Source of the DNA: Flaveria trinervia
Taxonomy: Eukaryota; Streptophyta; Magnoliopsida; Asterales; Asteraceae
DNA length: 64,000 nucleotides
Assembly: GCA_025506515.1 (NCBI GenBank)
Contig: CM046442.1
Coordinates: 9,236,596 to 9,300,595, forward strand
Direction: 5' to 3'
Shown here: piece by piece, positions 12,394 through 23,880 of the stretch
How the letters are laid out: every line of letters begins with the position of its first letter
How positions within the stretch are numbered: position 1 is the stretch's first letter
The notes under the pieces: model-generated
What the model was told of the DNA's origin: nothing
The model's input: only the letters and a program-made list of their open reading frames with translations
The model's database searches: none
Position numbers and translations under genes: made by a program

Positions 12394-12717
12394 AGGTTTA
12401 AGTGAAACGGGTAAATTTTCAAAATAAACCTAATCATAAACTGAGAATGGGACGGAAAAGAAAATGGAATGCCAATCTGAGTAGCTGCGTGCCATCAGGT
12501 ATTTTCTTAAAGTTAACCGGTTTTATGTGCGCATGGTATGTGGTTATGTGTTGTATGTAGATTTAAATACTGATGTAGTCAGGACAGGTAATACTTGGGG
12601 TATAAGTGGCTAATCACAACTGCTACTGTAATTAGGGACTTACTATACTTGACATAAACTGAGTTGTTTCCTTGAATGACCGTGTTGGTGTTTGGATCTT
12701 TCAGTGTGAGTTAGAGA

Positions 12718-13980
12718 ATGGCTGGAGCAGATCTTCTAAAGCATCTAGGTGGAGGCCGTGGCGGGCCTGATGTTGAGCCACGACCCAAGAGAGGAAGATC
12801 AAGGGTCGAGAAGGTGGTTCCTGAAGAACCAGAGACTCCTCATCCAGAAGCGGGGGATGAGAGTGCAAACCTGAGGGCCTCAGTAAAGGAGGCTGTTGTT
12901 GAAGAAGTACATTAGGTCATGCAGACAATCTTACCATCTATGGTGACCGAAGTTATTAAGGATGTACGAGAAGGGGAAAGAAAGGAGAGAAACATGCCCT
13001 CGAGAGAACGAGAACAACCGGAGCCGGAAACGGTTCTAACTAATAATGAGGAGGAAGAAGAAGAGCCCGTGTAGGAGGTGGCACGAGGCTGTAGTTATGG
13101 GGCGTTTATGAGATGCAAGCCCCCTACTTTCGACGGTAATGGTAATGTTGCCGCTGCTCACCGATGGGTGAGAGAAATGGAGGCTGCTCTCGACATCAGC
13201 GAGTGTCGGGAAGATCAGAAGGTGAAGTATGCCACTCATTCTTTTGTGGACTCGGCACTATGCTGGTGGGACAACATTGTCCAAGCAGAGGGTAACCAGG
13301 CAATAGGAAGGATGAGGTGGGAGGAGTTGAAGAAGATGGTGATTAAGGAGTTTTGTCCTCATGGCGAGATGGATAAAATAGAGAGAGAGTTCCTGCAGCT
13401 GGAGGCGGGCACCATAACACACCAGCAGTACACCACCAAGTTTAATGAACTGGCATGGCTCGTGCCTGATCACGTGACGCCTCTGTCTCGGAAGATCAAG
13501 AGGTACATTCAGGGTTTACCGGTGGATGTTCGTCGGCATATGATCGCCGCTCGGCCAAGTACATTTAGGTCGGCGGTCGATTTGGCCGAAGACTTTATGA
13601 TGAGGGGGAGGTGGTGGTGGTCGAAGCGAATTAGAAGGGTGGTGGTGATCGAACTGGAACGGGAAGAGGTTTAGTCGGGGTAATGCCTCGACGGGTAACA
13701 AAAAGGCACGGGTGGATGACCGCCGCGTGGCCACACCGGGAGCGGAATCAAGGAGGTGTGGTAAGTGTGGAAAGGAGCATGCGGGGAATGTAGGCTGGGT
13801 TTGAATGTGTGCTTCAAGTGTGGGAAGACAGGGCATATGGCAAAGGATTGCCTGTCGGGCAAATGTTTTAACGTGGGGAAACTTGTCATATGAGCTGGGA
13901 TTGTAAGAAGCCGAGGGCTGAGGGTTCAGGAGCGAAAAGGACGGGAGGTGATGGACCGAGGGCGAACGCCAGGGCATTCA
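12718..13980 (+). pseudogene. Gag of element A, copy 2
   Basis: It is homologous along its length to 6508-7800, with start MAGADLLKHLGGGRGG. Stops are at 12913-12915 (CAG to TAG, after EEVH), 13072-13074 and 13632-13634, the last shared with copy 1. Several one-base indels occur, for example near 13590, 13650, 13790 and 13873; the last one breaks the third knuckle (TTTAACGTGGGG, one base short). The capsid block (CWWDNIV; REFLQLEAGT) is intact between 13078 and 13590. It is non-functional. The leader before it (12394-12717) lacks the B insertion of copy 1. Confidence 0.88.
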
Positions 13981-16257
13981 CCATGACACAGGAAGAGGCT
14001 AGGACGGAACCTAACGTTGTGACCGGTACGTTTCTCGTGAACCAAACTTTAGCTTCTGTGTTATTTGATTCTGGTGCTAGTAAAGTTTTATTTCTACTGC
14101 TTTCTATGCTAAGCTGCCTGTTAGTAGTAGACGTGTTGATGCGCCCTTTGATGTAGAAACTGCCATAGGTAAGTCTACCAGGAATTCTGAGATGATAGAG
14201 AATTGTGATGTGGAACTTGAGGGTCATAAGTTTCCTGTTAGACCATTCGTGATGGCCTTAGGTGGTTTTGATTTGGTTCTTAGGATGGATTGGCTAGCGG
14301 ACTTCAAGGCGAACATTGTGTGTTACAAAAAGATGATTCGGTTGTCGGCGCCTGACGGTAGTTCAGTAACAGTTTATGGTGATCGGGTTACTATGATTCC
14401 GAAGGTGATCTCGATGGCGGTGGCGGGAAAGTGTATGAGGCGTGGATGTAGTGCTTACTTGGCCTATGTAAAAGATGTGGATACGCCAACACCATAACTA
14501 GCCGATGTACCAGTTGTGTGTGACTTTCCAGACGTGTTCCCAGAAGACTTATCAGGAGTGCCACCTGACACAAAGATTGAATTTCAGATTGATGATACCG
14601 GGTGCCCAACTGTTGCCAAAGCATCGTAACGGTTGGCTCCGACCGAGATGAAAGAGTTGATGGAGCAGTTGCAAGAGCTGCTTGATAGGGGTTCATTACC
14701 GATTATCTCTCCTTGGGGTGCTCCGGTCCTGTTTGTAAAGAAGAAGGACGGTAGTATGAGGATGTGCATCGACTACCGCGAGCTGAACAAGTTGACGGTG
14801 TAGAACCGATACCCCTTACCTAGGATAGATGATTTGTTCGATCAGCTTCAGGTGCTAGTTGGTTCTCGAGAATAGATCTTCGATCTGGTTATCATCAGCT
14901 GAAGGTGAAGGAGGAAGATATTCCTAAAACAGCTTTTCGTACGCGCTATGGTCATTACGAGTTTCTTGTCAAGTCTTTTAGTTTGACCAACGCGCCAACT
15001 GCTTTTATGGATTTGAAGAACCGTGTGTGTCGGCCGATGCTGGATAAATCAGTGATTGTGTTTATTGATGATATCCTGATTTACTCGAGGAGCGAAGTAG
15101 AGCATGCCAGTCACATTCGGGAGGTCTAGAGACGTTGAGAAGGGAGAAATTGTATGCTAAATTCTCCAAGTGCACGTTTTGGTTGCGCGAAGTTCAGTTT
15201 TTAGGTCATGTGGTGAATCCTGATGGGATAATGGTGGACCCGGCGAAAGTGGAGGCGGTTATGCAATGGCAGTCACCGAAGACGCCATCCGAGATCCGTA
15301 GCTTCTTGGGTTTGGCGGGCTACTATAGAAGATTTATCCAAGACTTCTCTAAGATTGCTTCTCCACTGACTAAGTTGACCCAAAAAGATGTAAAGTTTGT
15401 TTGGAGTCAGGCTCAAGAGAAGGCGTTCGAGGAACTGAAGGCGGGGTTGACTCAAGCTCCAGTTCTGTCCTTACCCGATGGAAGTGAAGATCTAGTGGTT
15501 TATTCAGCTGCTTCCTACTCGGGGTTGGGGTGCGTGTTAATGCAAAGAGGAAAGGTTATAGCCTATGCATCTCGACAGTTAAAGGTTCATGAGGTCAATT
15601 ATCCTACTCATGAATTGGAGCAAGCAGCCGTGGTCTTTGCGTTGAAGATTTGGAGGCACTACCTCTACGGGACGAAGTGCACCATATTCACTGACCACAA
15701 GAGTCTGAAGTACATCTTCGAGTAGAAGGATCTGAACATGAGGCAGAGACGGTGGTTGGAACTTATAAAGGACTATGATTGTGAGATCCACTATCATCCG
15801 GGCAAGGCCAATGTAGTGGCTGACGCCCTTAGCCGGAAGGAGAGACCCGAGCCGATTCAGGTGAAAGCATATCAGTTGATCATGACCTCCGATGTAATGA
15901 AGCAAGACAAAGAGTTCCAAGATGAGGCGTTGAAATAAGATCATCTTAACTCTGAAAGAATGAGAGGTCTGGTCGCGGAATTGGGTGAAAACACACTCGG
16001 TGTTAGTACCCGATTCGGTCGTGTGTGGATTCCTCGTTTTGGGGATCTACGGGTGAAGATCATGGAAGAAGCTCACAAGACTCGATACTCCATTCATCCT
16101 GGTGCCACGAAAATGTACCATGATATGAAGAAAGATTATTGGTGGTCGGGTATGAAGCGCGACGTGTTGGAGTATGTTAGTAAGTGCCTTACTTGCTTAC
16201 AGGTGAAGGCCGAGCACCAAAAGCCGTATGGGAAGATACAACCTTTGGGTATACCGG
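13981..16257 (+). pseudogene. Pol of element A, copy 2 (PR-RT-RNase H-start of integrase)
   Basis: It has protease FDSGAS (14067), a reverse transcriptase with FIDD near 15060-15071, RNase H (FTDHKSLKY near 15690) and an integrase zinc region (HPGATKMY..CLTC). It breaks off in the integrase after KPYGKIQPLGIP at 16257 and joins family B LTR sequence, sharing only a few bases at the join. Stops shared with copy 1: 14627 and 15723. Private stops include 14495 (CAA to TAA, also found in C3), 14801 and 15936. RNase H has Ala (15507) for the first catalytic Asp, as in copy 1. Confidence 0.88.
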
Positions 16258-17913
16258 TATGCAGGTCATACAAGTCATGAGAATCTAGAACATTAATATG
16301 TCCACTAGTTATAACACAACTAACATGTCACACAAGGATCAAACCACTCACCACATGCCATGTGAAGTCACTCACGACTTCACATCCTAAACCCTGCCAA
16401 TCCTACTAATTAGGGGCCTCAGATTCGCATGCATGTATGATGATCATAATCATATTCATTAACCATGTACATTGCATTCAACAACATCACAACAATCAAT
16501 TTCCAGTCCCAAACATGATGTCCTAACTACTAATCAACATCAACATCATACATGATCATCAAAGTCCAAACATCACCCATGATTATCCAAGCATCCCATA
16601 GAACTAATTTAACATGTTCTATCACATTAGAATTCATCCGTGAACTTACTAACATGCTCCTAACATCCCAAACATGTTCGAACTATCATCTTTCACATTT
16701 TGCATAAATAAAGTTTCCCTTTTGGGAAAGCACATCCCAAAATCTATTAAACATCCTATGCATTCATGAATTCATCAATAATATACCAATTCAAGTTCAT
16801 ATCATCATCTAAGCATGATCAACAACATTCAAACATCATAACTCATCAATTCATGTCCTAAAAAGTTACTATCTTTAGTAATGTATGAACTATAACATGT
16901 GTTCTTGAATTCCCAATGATCACAACAACAATCTAACATCTAATCATCACCATGAACACATCCATAACATCAATTCATCAATAATTCAACATTACATGCA
17001 AAATAAAGTTACTATTATTAGTAAGCTATGAACATCAACATCAATTCATCAATTTCTTGCAAAATCAATGTAACCTAGCATTCATACAACCTATTAATCA
17101 TCAAACATTCATCAAACAATCATCATTCATCCATTATCCTACCAATTTTTGAATTAGGGTTTGCTTCCAATCAAAGTCCATGATTAAACCACTAAAAACA
17201 TACAATTCATACATAATCGACGTTAACTAACATGTATACAATCTAACTAACGTACTAACAACATCAAATTTGACTCCATGAACACCAATTTTGCAATTAG
17301 GGTTCGGCCCTTATGAAAAGTCTCACAAAACATGTAAAATCTAACCTCTAAACACGAGTTAACTTGCAATTGATGATTCCAACGTGTAGTAACCCTTGAA
17401 ATCGATCCAATTTCGAGTTCTCTTGCTTGTTCTTGGCTGATTTCCAAAGGGAGGGGTGTGTGTGGGTGTTTGCGGCCGAATGGGGGGTGGGAATTAGGGT
17501 TTGGGTGTTTTGTTTAATTTTAATTTCCATATTTACCCTTTAAGCTCTTGTAATTTGTATTTTATAAAAACTAGGCTTTAAACTCTTTGTAAAGTGTTTT
17601 TAACTTAATAATATAAAGATACAAACTAATGAAAATCATTATATATTTTATCTTTATAAAAACACAAGACTTACGAATAAATAGGCACGTTTCCGCGTTA
17701 CGCGATTAATTTTCTAATTAACATTTTAAAACATGCAAACACATAAACATAACACAATAATCACAAAATCAATTAGATTCTCATTAATTTAACATTATTC
17801 ATTATTATTAGGTCACCAATGTTAAACGACAACTGGTGTGTGTTTACGACACGTGTATGCAAGACTTAACGGAACTAACGGAGTTTGGTAACGGAAATTT
17901 ATCGGATGTCACA
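16258..17913 (-). mobile_element. LTR fragment, family B
   Basis: It matches about 4525-6187 of the solo LTR (for example CATACAAGTCATG, GAATCTAGAACATTAA) and ends in GGATGTCACA. The stretch 17058-17913 repeats 1-864. The left edge is an abrupt join to integrase code. Confidence 0.85.
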
Positions 17914-18418
17914 CATGAGCACTATGCAGGCGCATGGGGAAACACTTAGTCAAATCCAGCCTAGTTTCTAGGCGCATGGGTACTATTCAGACGCATGAGC
18001 CACTTGGGCGCATGAGCTACTTGGGCGCATCAGTACTATTGGGGCGCATGGCCCTACACTTAGTCATCCGTCTAACATTTCCAGGCGCGTGGGCTATACT
18101 TATGACTTTTCTAAGGCAAATTTTGGGCGCATGAGCTACTGTTTAGGCGCATGGCTTACACTTAATTCTTTCTAAGGCAATTTCAGGGGTATGAACACTT
18201 ATCTAGGCGTATGAGCATTCTGTAAAACATGTTTCTAGGATATTTTCAATCCTAATCATCAAACCCATCGGTTCTAAGAATAATGTGGCTATTCTAAACA
18301 TGAATAACCTATAAACATTCAAGAACCAACATACACAATACATACGGGTAAATACACATAAACTTTGTAAAATCATTTTAATACGTTTCCAGCCCCAAAG
18401 ATAGTTTAAAACATGTAA
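17914..18418 (-). mobile_element. LTR fragment, family C, second copy of the segment at 865-1376
   Basis: Same GGCGCATG array and downstream sequence as 865-1376, up to AGCCCCAAAGATAGTTTAAAA. It then switches into the microsatellite, so the inverted splice-like module is cut in half. Confidence 0.82.
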
Positions 18419-18423
18419 AATCA

Positions 18424-18742
18424 TTTTTATTATTGTTATTATTGTTATTATTGTTATTATTGTTATAATTGTTATTATTGTTGTTATTGTTGTTATTGTT
18501 ATTATTGTGTTATTGTTGTTATTGTTGTTATTGTTAGTATCGTTATTATTGTTATTATTGTTATTATCGTTATTATTGTTATTATTATTATTATTCTTAT
18601 TATTATATTATTGTTGTTATTATTATTATTATTATATTGTTATTATTGTTATTATGTTATTATTGTTATTATTGATATACTATTACTATTATTGTTATTA
18701 TTATTATTATTGTTGTTGTTGTTATTATTATTGTTATTATTA

Positions 18743-18790
<48 letters not shown>

Positions 18791-18832
18791 TATTATTATT
18801 ATTATTATTATTTATATTATTATTATTATTTA
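18424..18832 (+). repeat. TTG/TTA (GTTATT) compound microsatellite, about 400 bp
   Basis: Runs of GTTATT, then TTATTA, with phase slips. Any long reading frame here is repeat translation (Leu or Tyr runs), not a gene. Confidence 0.95.
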
Positions 18833-19977
18833 CTTTTTTTGGTTTTATATTTTTTCTTTCACATTAGGTTAGCTTTAAATTTTACATTGATTAATTCACT
18901 TTTGTTCGAGTCAATTCAATATGAGGATATAGATTTCATAAAAAAATTATATATCATACATCTTTCTCAAACACCTTTAAAAATAGAAAAAAACTTTATA
19001 AAATAATAAATAAATTTTTGAAGTGTTCTAGTTAGATCATATTTTTATTTATCTCAATCGTGTCATGAATAATTTTTTTTTTCAATCAGATTACTATAGG
19101 TTTAGAAGTAATTTAATTAGATCACTTGTACTTTTTTAATTTTTAAATAATTTGTAATTTTTTAAGTAATTAAGTTTTTTTGAATATTGTTAATTTTTTT
19201 AAATTTTTTACAGTTTATGAATGGAGTAGTTAAAACAGTTATATAATTTTATGATCTGATTGTAATATAAAAACTTATGAATGAACTGATTAAGATTAAA
19301 TAATTTAATAAATAATCTAATTTAAAGTTATCTTGAAACTTAATTACTATTTATTTACTAATGTATGTATATAACAAAATAACTTTGAAACACATGTCGG
19401 TATAAACTAATTATAAAAGATGTGTGGCTTGAATGGTGGCAGGGTGTGATTGGCCTATGAATTCACCGTTCATGCCACTGTTCACCGACATAGCCTTTTA
19501 CTAATTATATAATAACCAAAAAAAAATGATAATCATACTAGTCTAAAAGCATGTCATTTTCATACCACGTAATTCTCATATTGATTTTATATACTTTTAT
19601 ATGTTTACTTATTTTGTCAATCGTCATCCTCTAACAAAACGAATAGTATATGTTCACATCAATAACAGATGATGAGTATGAAACTGTCTTTTTATGTTAG
19701 TGTTTAAAAGTATAAGGGGGATAAAATTGTTTTTATGATCTTGACTGTGTCAATTATTTTTTGAATGTTACGATGCCAATATATGATTACATATAAAAGG
19801 TTAACTGAATAATATTAATTATAAATACCATAAATTAGTTAGACTACAATTTTAGTTTTATTTAGGAAATAACCCTACTCTTATAATTATTAAAACTATT
19901 AAGGAAATTGATTTAGAAATTTAATATGTAGACGATCAATTTTATCACTTATTATATAAACTTTTATCAAACCTCCC

Positions 19978-20030
19978 ATCCCACATCGCTCCACCAAGAA
20001 AAATTGAGTTCTCTCACTCCCTATATAAAT
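19978..20030 (+). promoter_or_regulatory. Candidate snRNA-type promoter (USE plus TATA)
   Basis: ATCCCACATCG at 19978-19988 fully matches the plant snRNA upstream sequence element RTCCCACATCG, and CTATATAAAT at 20021-20030 is a TATA box about 33 bp downstream. That spacing is the RNA polymerase II class. The sequence after position 20055 does not resemble U1, U2, U4 or U5 snRNA. TRIM LTRs can also carry CCCACATCG, so the call is open. Confidence 0.4.
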
Positions 20031-20464
20031 ATGTGAGCCACCAAATGAAAAAAAAAACTCATTTACTCATTCTACATCTTCAATCCATACGATATTGAAT
20101 TCATCAATTGTTACTCTAATTATAAGTGAATGATAATAGCTCATTAGTTTTGCAATTTCATGGTAATGTATTTATTCAAATCTTACTAGAAAGTTATTTA
20201 AATATAAACTAGATACTAATAAGATTATGGTTTATCATATATTCATAGAAAATATATTCTTTCCAAAAATATTCATCATACATTTCATTGGATTATAATA
20301 GTTTTGCATTGTCGAAGGATAATTATATCCGGATCACAATTCGAAACAAGCAAGTCATATTGTATTATTTATTATTGTAACTTCAAATATAATGATATTA
20401 TAACTTAAATGTATTTGATAATGAAAAATATATGTAGGTTTACCTTCAAATACAATAAAGACTC

Positions 20465-20636
20465 TTGGTCATCGGTTAATTTTACAAAACCTAATACCCA
20501 ATCTACTAAGTTCCCGAATACCGATTGATGTCCCATAGGTACGGTCTCGGTTATCATTTTTGAATGTTTTCGGTACTCGGGTCAGGTCGGGTATTCCCGA
20601 AACATCCTCGGTTACCTGATTTGCTCACCCCTGTCA
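20465..20636 (-). mobile_element. Possible hAT-like terminal fragment
   Basis: The right end, inverted, reads AGGGGTGAGCAAATCAGG and is followed by GGGTATTCCCGA and CCGAGTACCGAAAAC. That style of TIR and subterminal motif is seen in plant hAT-like elements. I cannot find the other end or an 8-bp duplication. Confidence 0.3.
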
Positions 20637-22271
20637 TCAATCCAGTTGATCTACTAAAGTTTGGAATAAACGATTTGATAAGGCTTCATGCATGTTTGAT
20701 TTTATTAGAAAAGATCAATCCTAAATAAAACTTAATATCCTAATTTTTAACTATAAATAAAAGGTTTATTCTTAAATCTTTTTTCATACCAAACTCTGAA
20801 CGAAAGAAATAATTTAAACCTAACTTGGGTTTTTTCTAGAGCATTCCTTAACTTATTTTCCCTCCCAAAGTCATGTTTCGTCATTCTTTATAAATATATT
20901 ATCAAATACAGTTAATTAAAAAGAATACTCCACATCTATAGTCAACGTTCTTTACTGATTTTATCAAACACTCCTAATATTTTCATAATCCATATTGTTA
21001 TTACCATTTTTAACTTCTTAATTAATCAATCTATAAAAGTTATTGAAGATTTTAAGTTACACATGATGTAATTTATACATCCTGTATCTAGTTTTATTAC
21101 TTCTCTCTCATATTATATAATTACATTAACAACTAATGAAATTATTTTACTTTTTTCAGATTATAAATATTATAAAATAAGAAAATGATCTTTTGGTGGA
21201 TATATATCTAAATAAATAATTTTTTTATAAAGTTTGAATTTTTTAAAAAAATCAAACTTTGTTAATAATAAAATTTTTTTTAATTATGTTTTTAAAATAT
21301 AATTTTTTATGAATCAAAATTAATTAAAATGTAAAGTTATAACATGGATATTTTTTATAGAATGGATTTTGTTTTTAAAACGGTTTTCTTGAAAACAACA
21401 TGTTTAAGAAAAAAAATTGAATAAAACCAAAAAAAGAAGTTTAAAAAGTAATATCATAGTTTTATAACTTAAAGTTTTTACTCACAGATAATTTTAATAA
21501 TATATTATCTCAAAATATCATTTTATAATCCTTTTAACTTTTGTTACTATCTTCGTCTCAATTAAATAATATTTATTTATTCTATCCTATCCTATTTACT
21601 TTAAGGTTGTGTTATACTAACATTTTTTATTATTTAATCATATTGTCTCTATCTCTCTTCATGTATCTATATGTATGCATAGAGAGAGATATAGAATATG
21701 AAAATAAAGAGGGTGTATCTATATAACATACCCCTTACTTTCTCTCATTCAACATCCCAATACTCCATCCCCATATTTTTAGAAGAAAGTAACCCCATTG
21801 TCTTCGCACCACCACACTCGTCGTCGCACTCGCACACCACAAGGCACCTATCAAAGCAACCATCAAAGCAATCTACTACGACACCCATTGCCATCACTAT
21901 CTCACCCCCAAGAAACCTATCGTACCAAGGCTTCGATCATGGACTGTAATGGCTACCGTCGACGGTGGTGGGTGAAAACAAGGGAGGAGGAGGTAGTTGT
22001 ATGACTAGGTTTTAGTGTGGTAGTGTTGTCTTCGTTGCTGGGCAACGTTTTTGTAGGTCTAGTGTTTCTATTTCTTGGTTAAGAGAAAGAAAGACCGGAG
22101 GGGAAAGAAGAGAGAAAGCATATAATTTGTTTAAGTGTTTAGTTTTTAAATTATTTAACTATTTAACCAAGTTTAATCAAATTACGTTGGTACTACTTGC
22201 TATTATAAAAGACTAAAATGCCCTTGAAATTAACATTATTATTTAACGGTGTTAGTGGATTAGAGTTTACT

Positions 22272-22413
22272 TGTCACACCCTCAATTTCCACAAACGTGG
22301 TAATACCGTTAGGTTCTTGACATACCAGGATCTCAACCACTAGTTACACCAAACGACACAATATTTATGAAACACAATTGTTCATTTAAATTAAAGTTTC
22401 CCAAATCAGAGTT
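22272..22413 (-). mobile_element. B-like LTR, 3' part (left piece of a split LTR)
   Basis: It starts TGTCACACCCTCAATTTCC, as in the family B LTR end TGTCACACCCTCAAAATC, and is cut by the C1 LTR at 22414. The other piece is 26782-27296. No clear flanking duplication: TTACT on the left, TCATT on the right. Confidence 0.65.
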
Positions 22414-22884
22414 TGTAAGGCCCCATTCCCTGGACGCTTACAGTTGGATCATCATCGCACATAAAACATATAATTACATTTGCCTTATGAAAATATTGTA
22501 GCGGAAACATAAAAATAACTTTTCATATCATTACAAATGCTTTTGCAAGTTAATACAAACGTTCATTTCAAAACATCATTCGTTCACATTACAATGCAAA
22601 AACGTTAACAAAAGAATGCCATCCAAAAGATCTGAGTAGCCGCCTCGTGCCATCCTCAACAACGTTTACCTGCCAACTGATAATGTATAAAAGTCAGCGT
22701 CGCTGAGTGAATTCTAGTTTTATAATAAAACATACATTTCAATCGTTAAAACTATTATTTACTTTCTTTCAAATCATATTGCGGTTTACATTCATTCGTG
22801 ACCATGCAATATACATACACATCGATAATATAATTATTATCTTCCATTACATTCGTTAACTTTCGTTCATTCTATACGTTCGTT

Positions 22885-23170
22885 CTCCCGAGTTTGTTAC
22901 GACAACAGGGTCGCTCAGCTCATTAGCAATCTCAACGATTGCACGTTATCCGAGTCTGTTGCAACCATAGGGTTGCTCACCTCATTGCCAATCTCAATGA
23001 TAGCACGCTATCCGAGTCTGTTGCAACAACAGGGTTGCTCACCTCATGGCAACTTCACGATAGCACGCTATCCGAGTCTGTTGCAACCATAAGGCTGCTC
23101 ACCTCATAGGCAATCTCAACAATTGCACGTTATCCGAGTCTGTTGCAACAACAGGGTTGCTCACCTCATA
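22885..23170 (-). repeat. Five-unit tandem cassette of about 62 bp in the C1 LTR
   Basis: Units read ATCCGAGTCTGTTGCAAC, then AGGGTTGCTCACCTCA, then GCAATCTCAACGATTGCACG, with variants. Two local hairpins are visible in the best units: CTGTTG-CAA-CAACAG and GCAATC-TCAAC-GATTGC. It lies in the same LTR position as the unrelated cassettes of A, C2, C3 and E. Confidence 0.85.
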
Positions 23171-23555
23171 TCTGTGCTTGCAAGCCTTTCCTTTGTTCAT
23201 TCATCATTCAATAATGCATGCATTCTTACTTCGTGTTCCTCTTTCATTATCTTTCACTTGACGTTACATAACACTTTATTCGTTGATTAACATGACACGT
23301 AAAGCCATAACAAAGATAAACATACATCATCATAAGGAACACATCATACAATCATACATAATCATCAAACATCATCAATAACATATCATCATGCCTAATC
23401 ACCTATCTTACATCACATCATACATCACCCATCACACATCACCCATCACAACAGTTATGACTTCAAAAGTCAACTTACATAGCCTCCGGGAACCTTCCAA
23501 GTCAAAGCCTGCATTACACTTTTCCCCAAAAACCAGAAAATATTCGAAGTCCTTA

Positions 23556-23880
23556 GACGCATGGGCACTATGCAGGCGCATGGGCTCTATGCAGGCTCAT
23601 GGGGAACACTTAGGTGCATGGGCAACTTTCAGGCGCATGGACACTATTGAGGCGCATGAGCAACATAGTTTATTCTGGGCAGTTCTAGGCGCATGGACAC
23701 TATGCAGGTGCATGAGTGCCTAGGCGCAGGGAATCCTGGACGTCTGGACACTTAGTTCATTCCAGCTTAATTCTAGGCGCATGGATACTATTGGGCGCAT
23801 GAGTTTTGGGCGCATGGGAACACTTAGGCCGTTATTTCTGTTGGGCGCATCGGCCACTATTTAGGCGCATGGGCAGACTG
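23556..23880 (-). repeat. CATGCGCC array in the C1 LTR
   Basis: About a dozen GGCGCATGGGCACTAT-like units (CATGCGCC in LTR sense) with irregular spacing. Confidence 0.8.

Larger units (their letters stand above)
18833..22271. other. AT-rich intergenic DNA
   Basis: No protein domain, RNA gene or LTR end is recognised apart from the two entries below. A short CG-richer stretch at 21790-22020 (CACCACACTCGTCGTCGC) has open frames in two phases but no family signature. Around 22215-22260 there is a sentence-like repeat common in plant intergenic DNA (AAAATGCCCTTGAAATTAAC). Confidence 0.6.

Noticed and set aside
18507..19006. Long open frames rich in Leu and Tyr
   Set aside because: They are translations of the TTG/TTA microsatellite and its AT-rich flank.
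20021..20030. TATA box of an ordinary protein gene
   Set aside because: No downstream coding region of any length follows; kept only as a possible snRNA-type promoter.
21698..22004. Possible short host gene with Ser/His/Thr-rich product
   Set aside because: Two overlapping phases are open, there is no domain, and the composition follows CAC/TCG-rich DNA.
22885..23170. CRISPR-like regular repeats
   Set aside because: The units are directly adjacent tandem repeats in a plant LTR, with no unique spacers and no cas genes.
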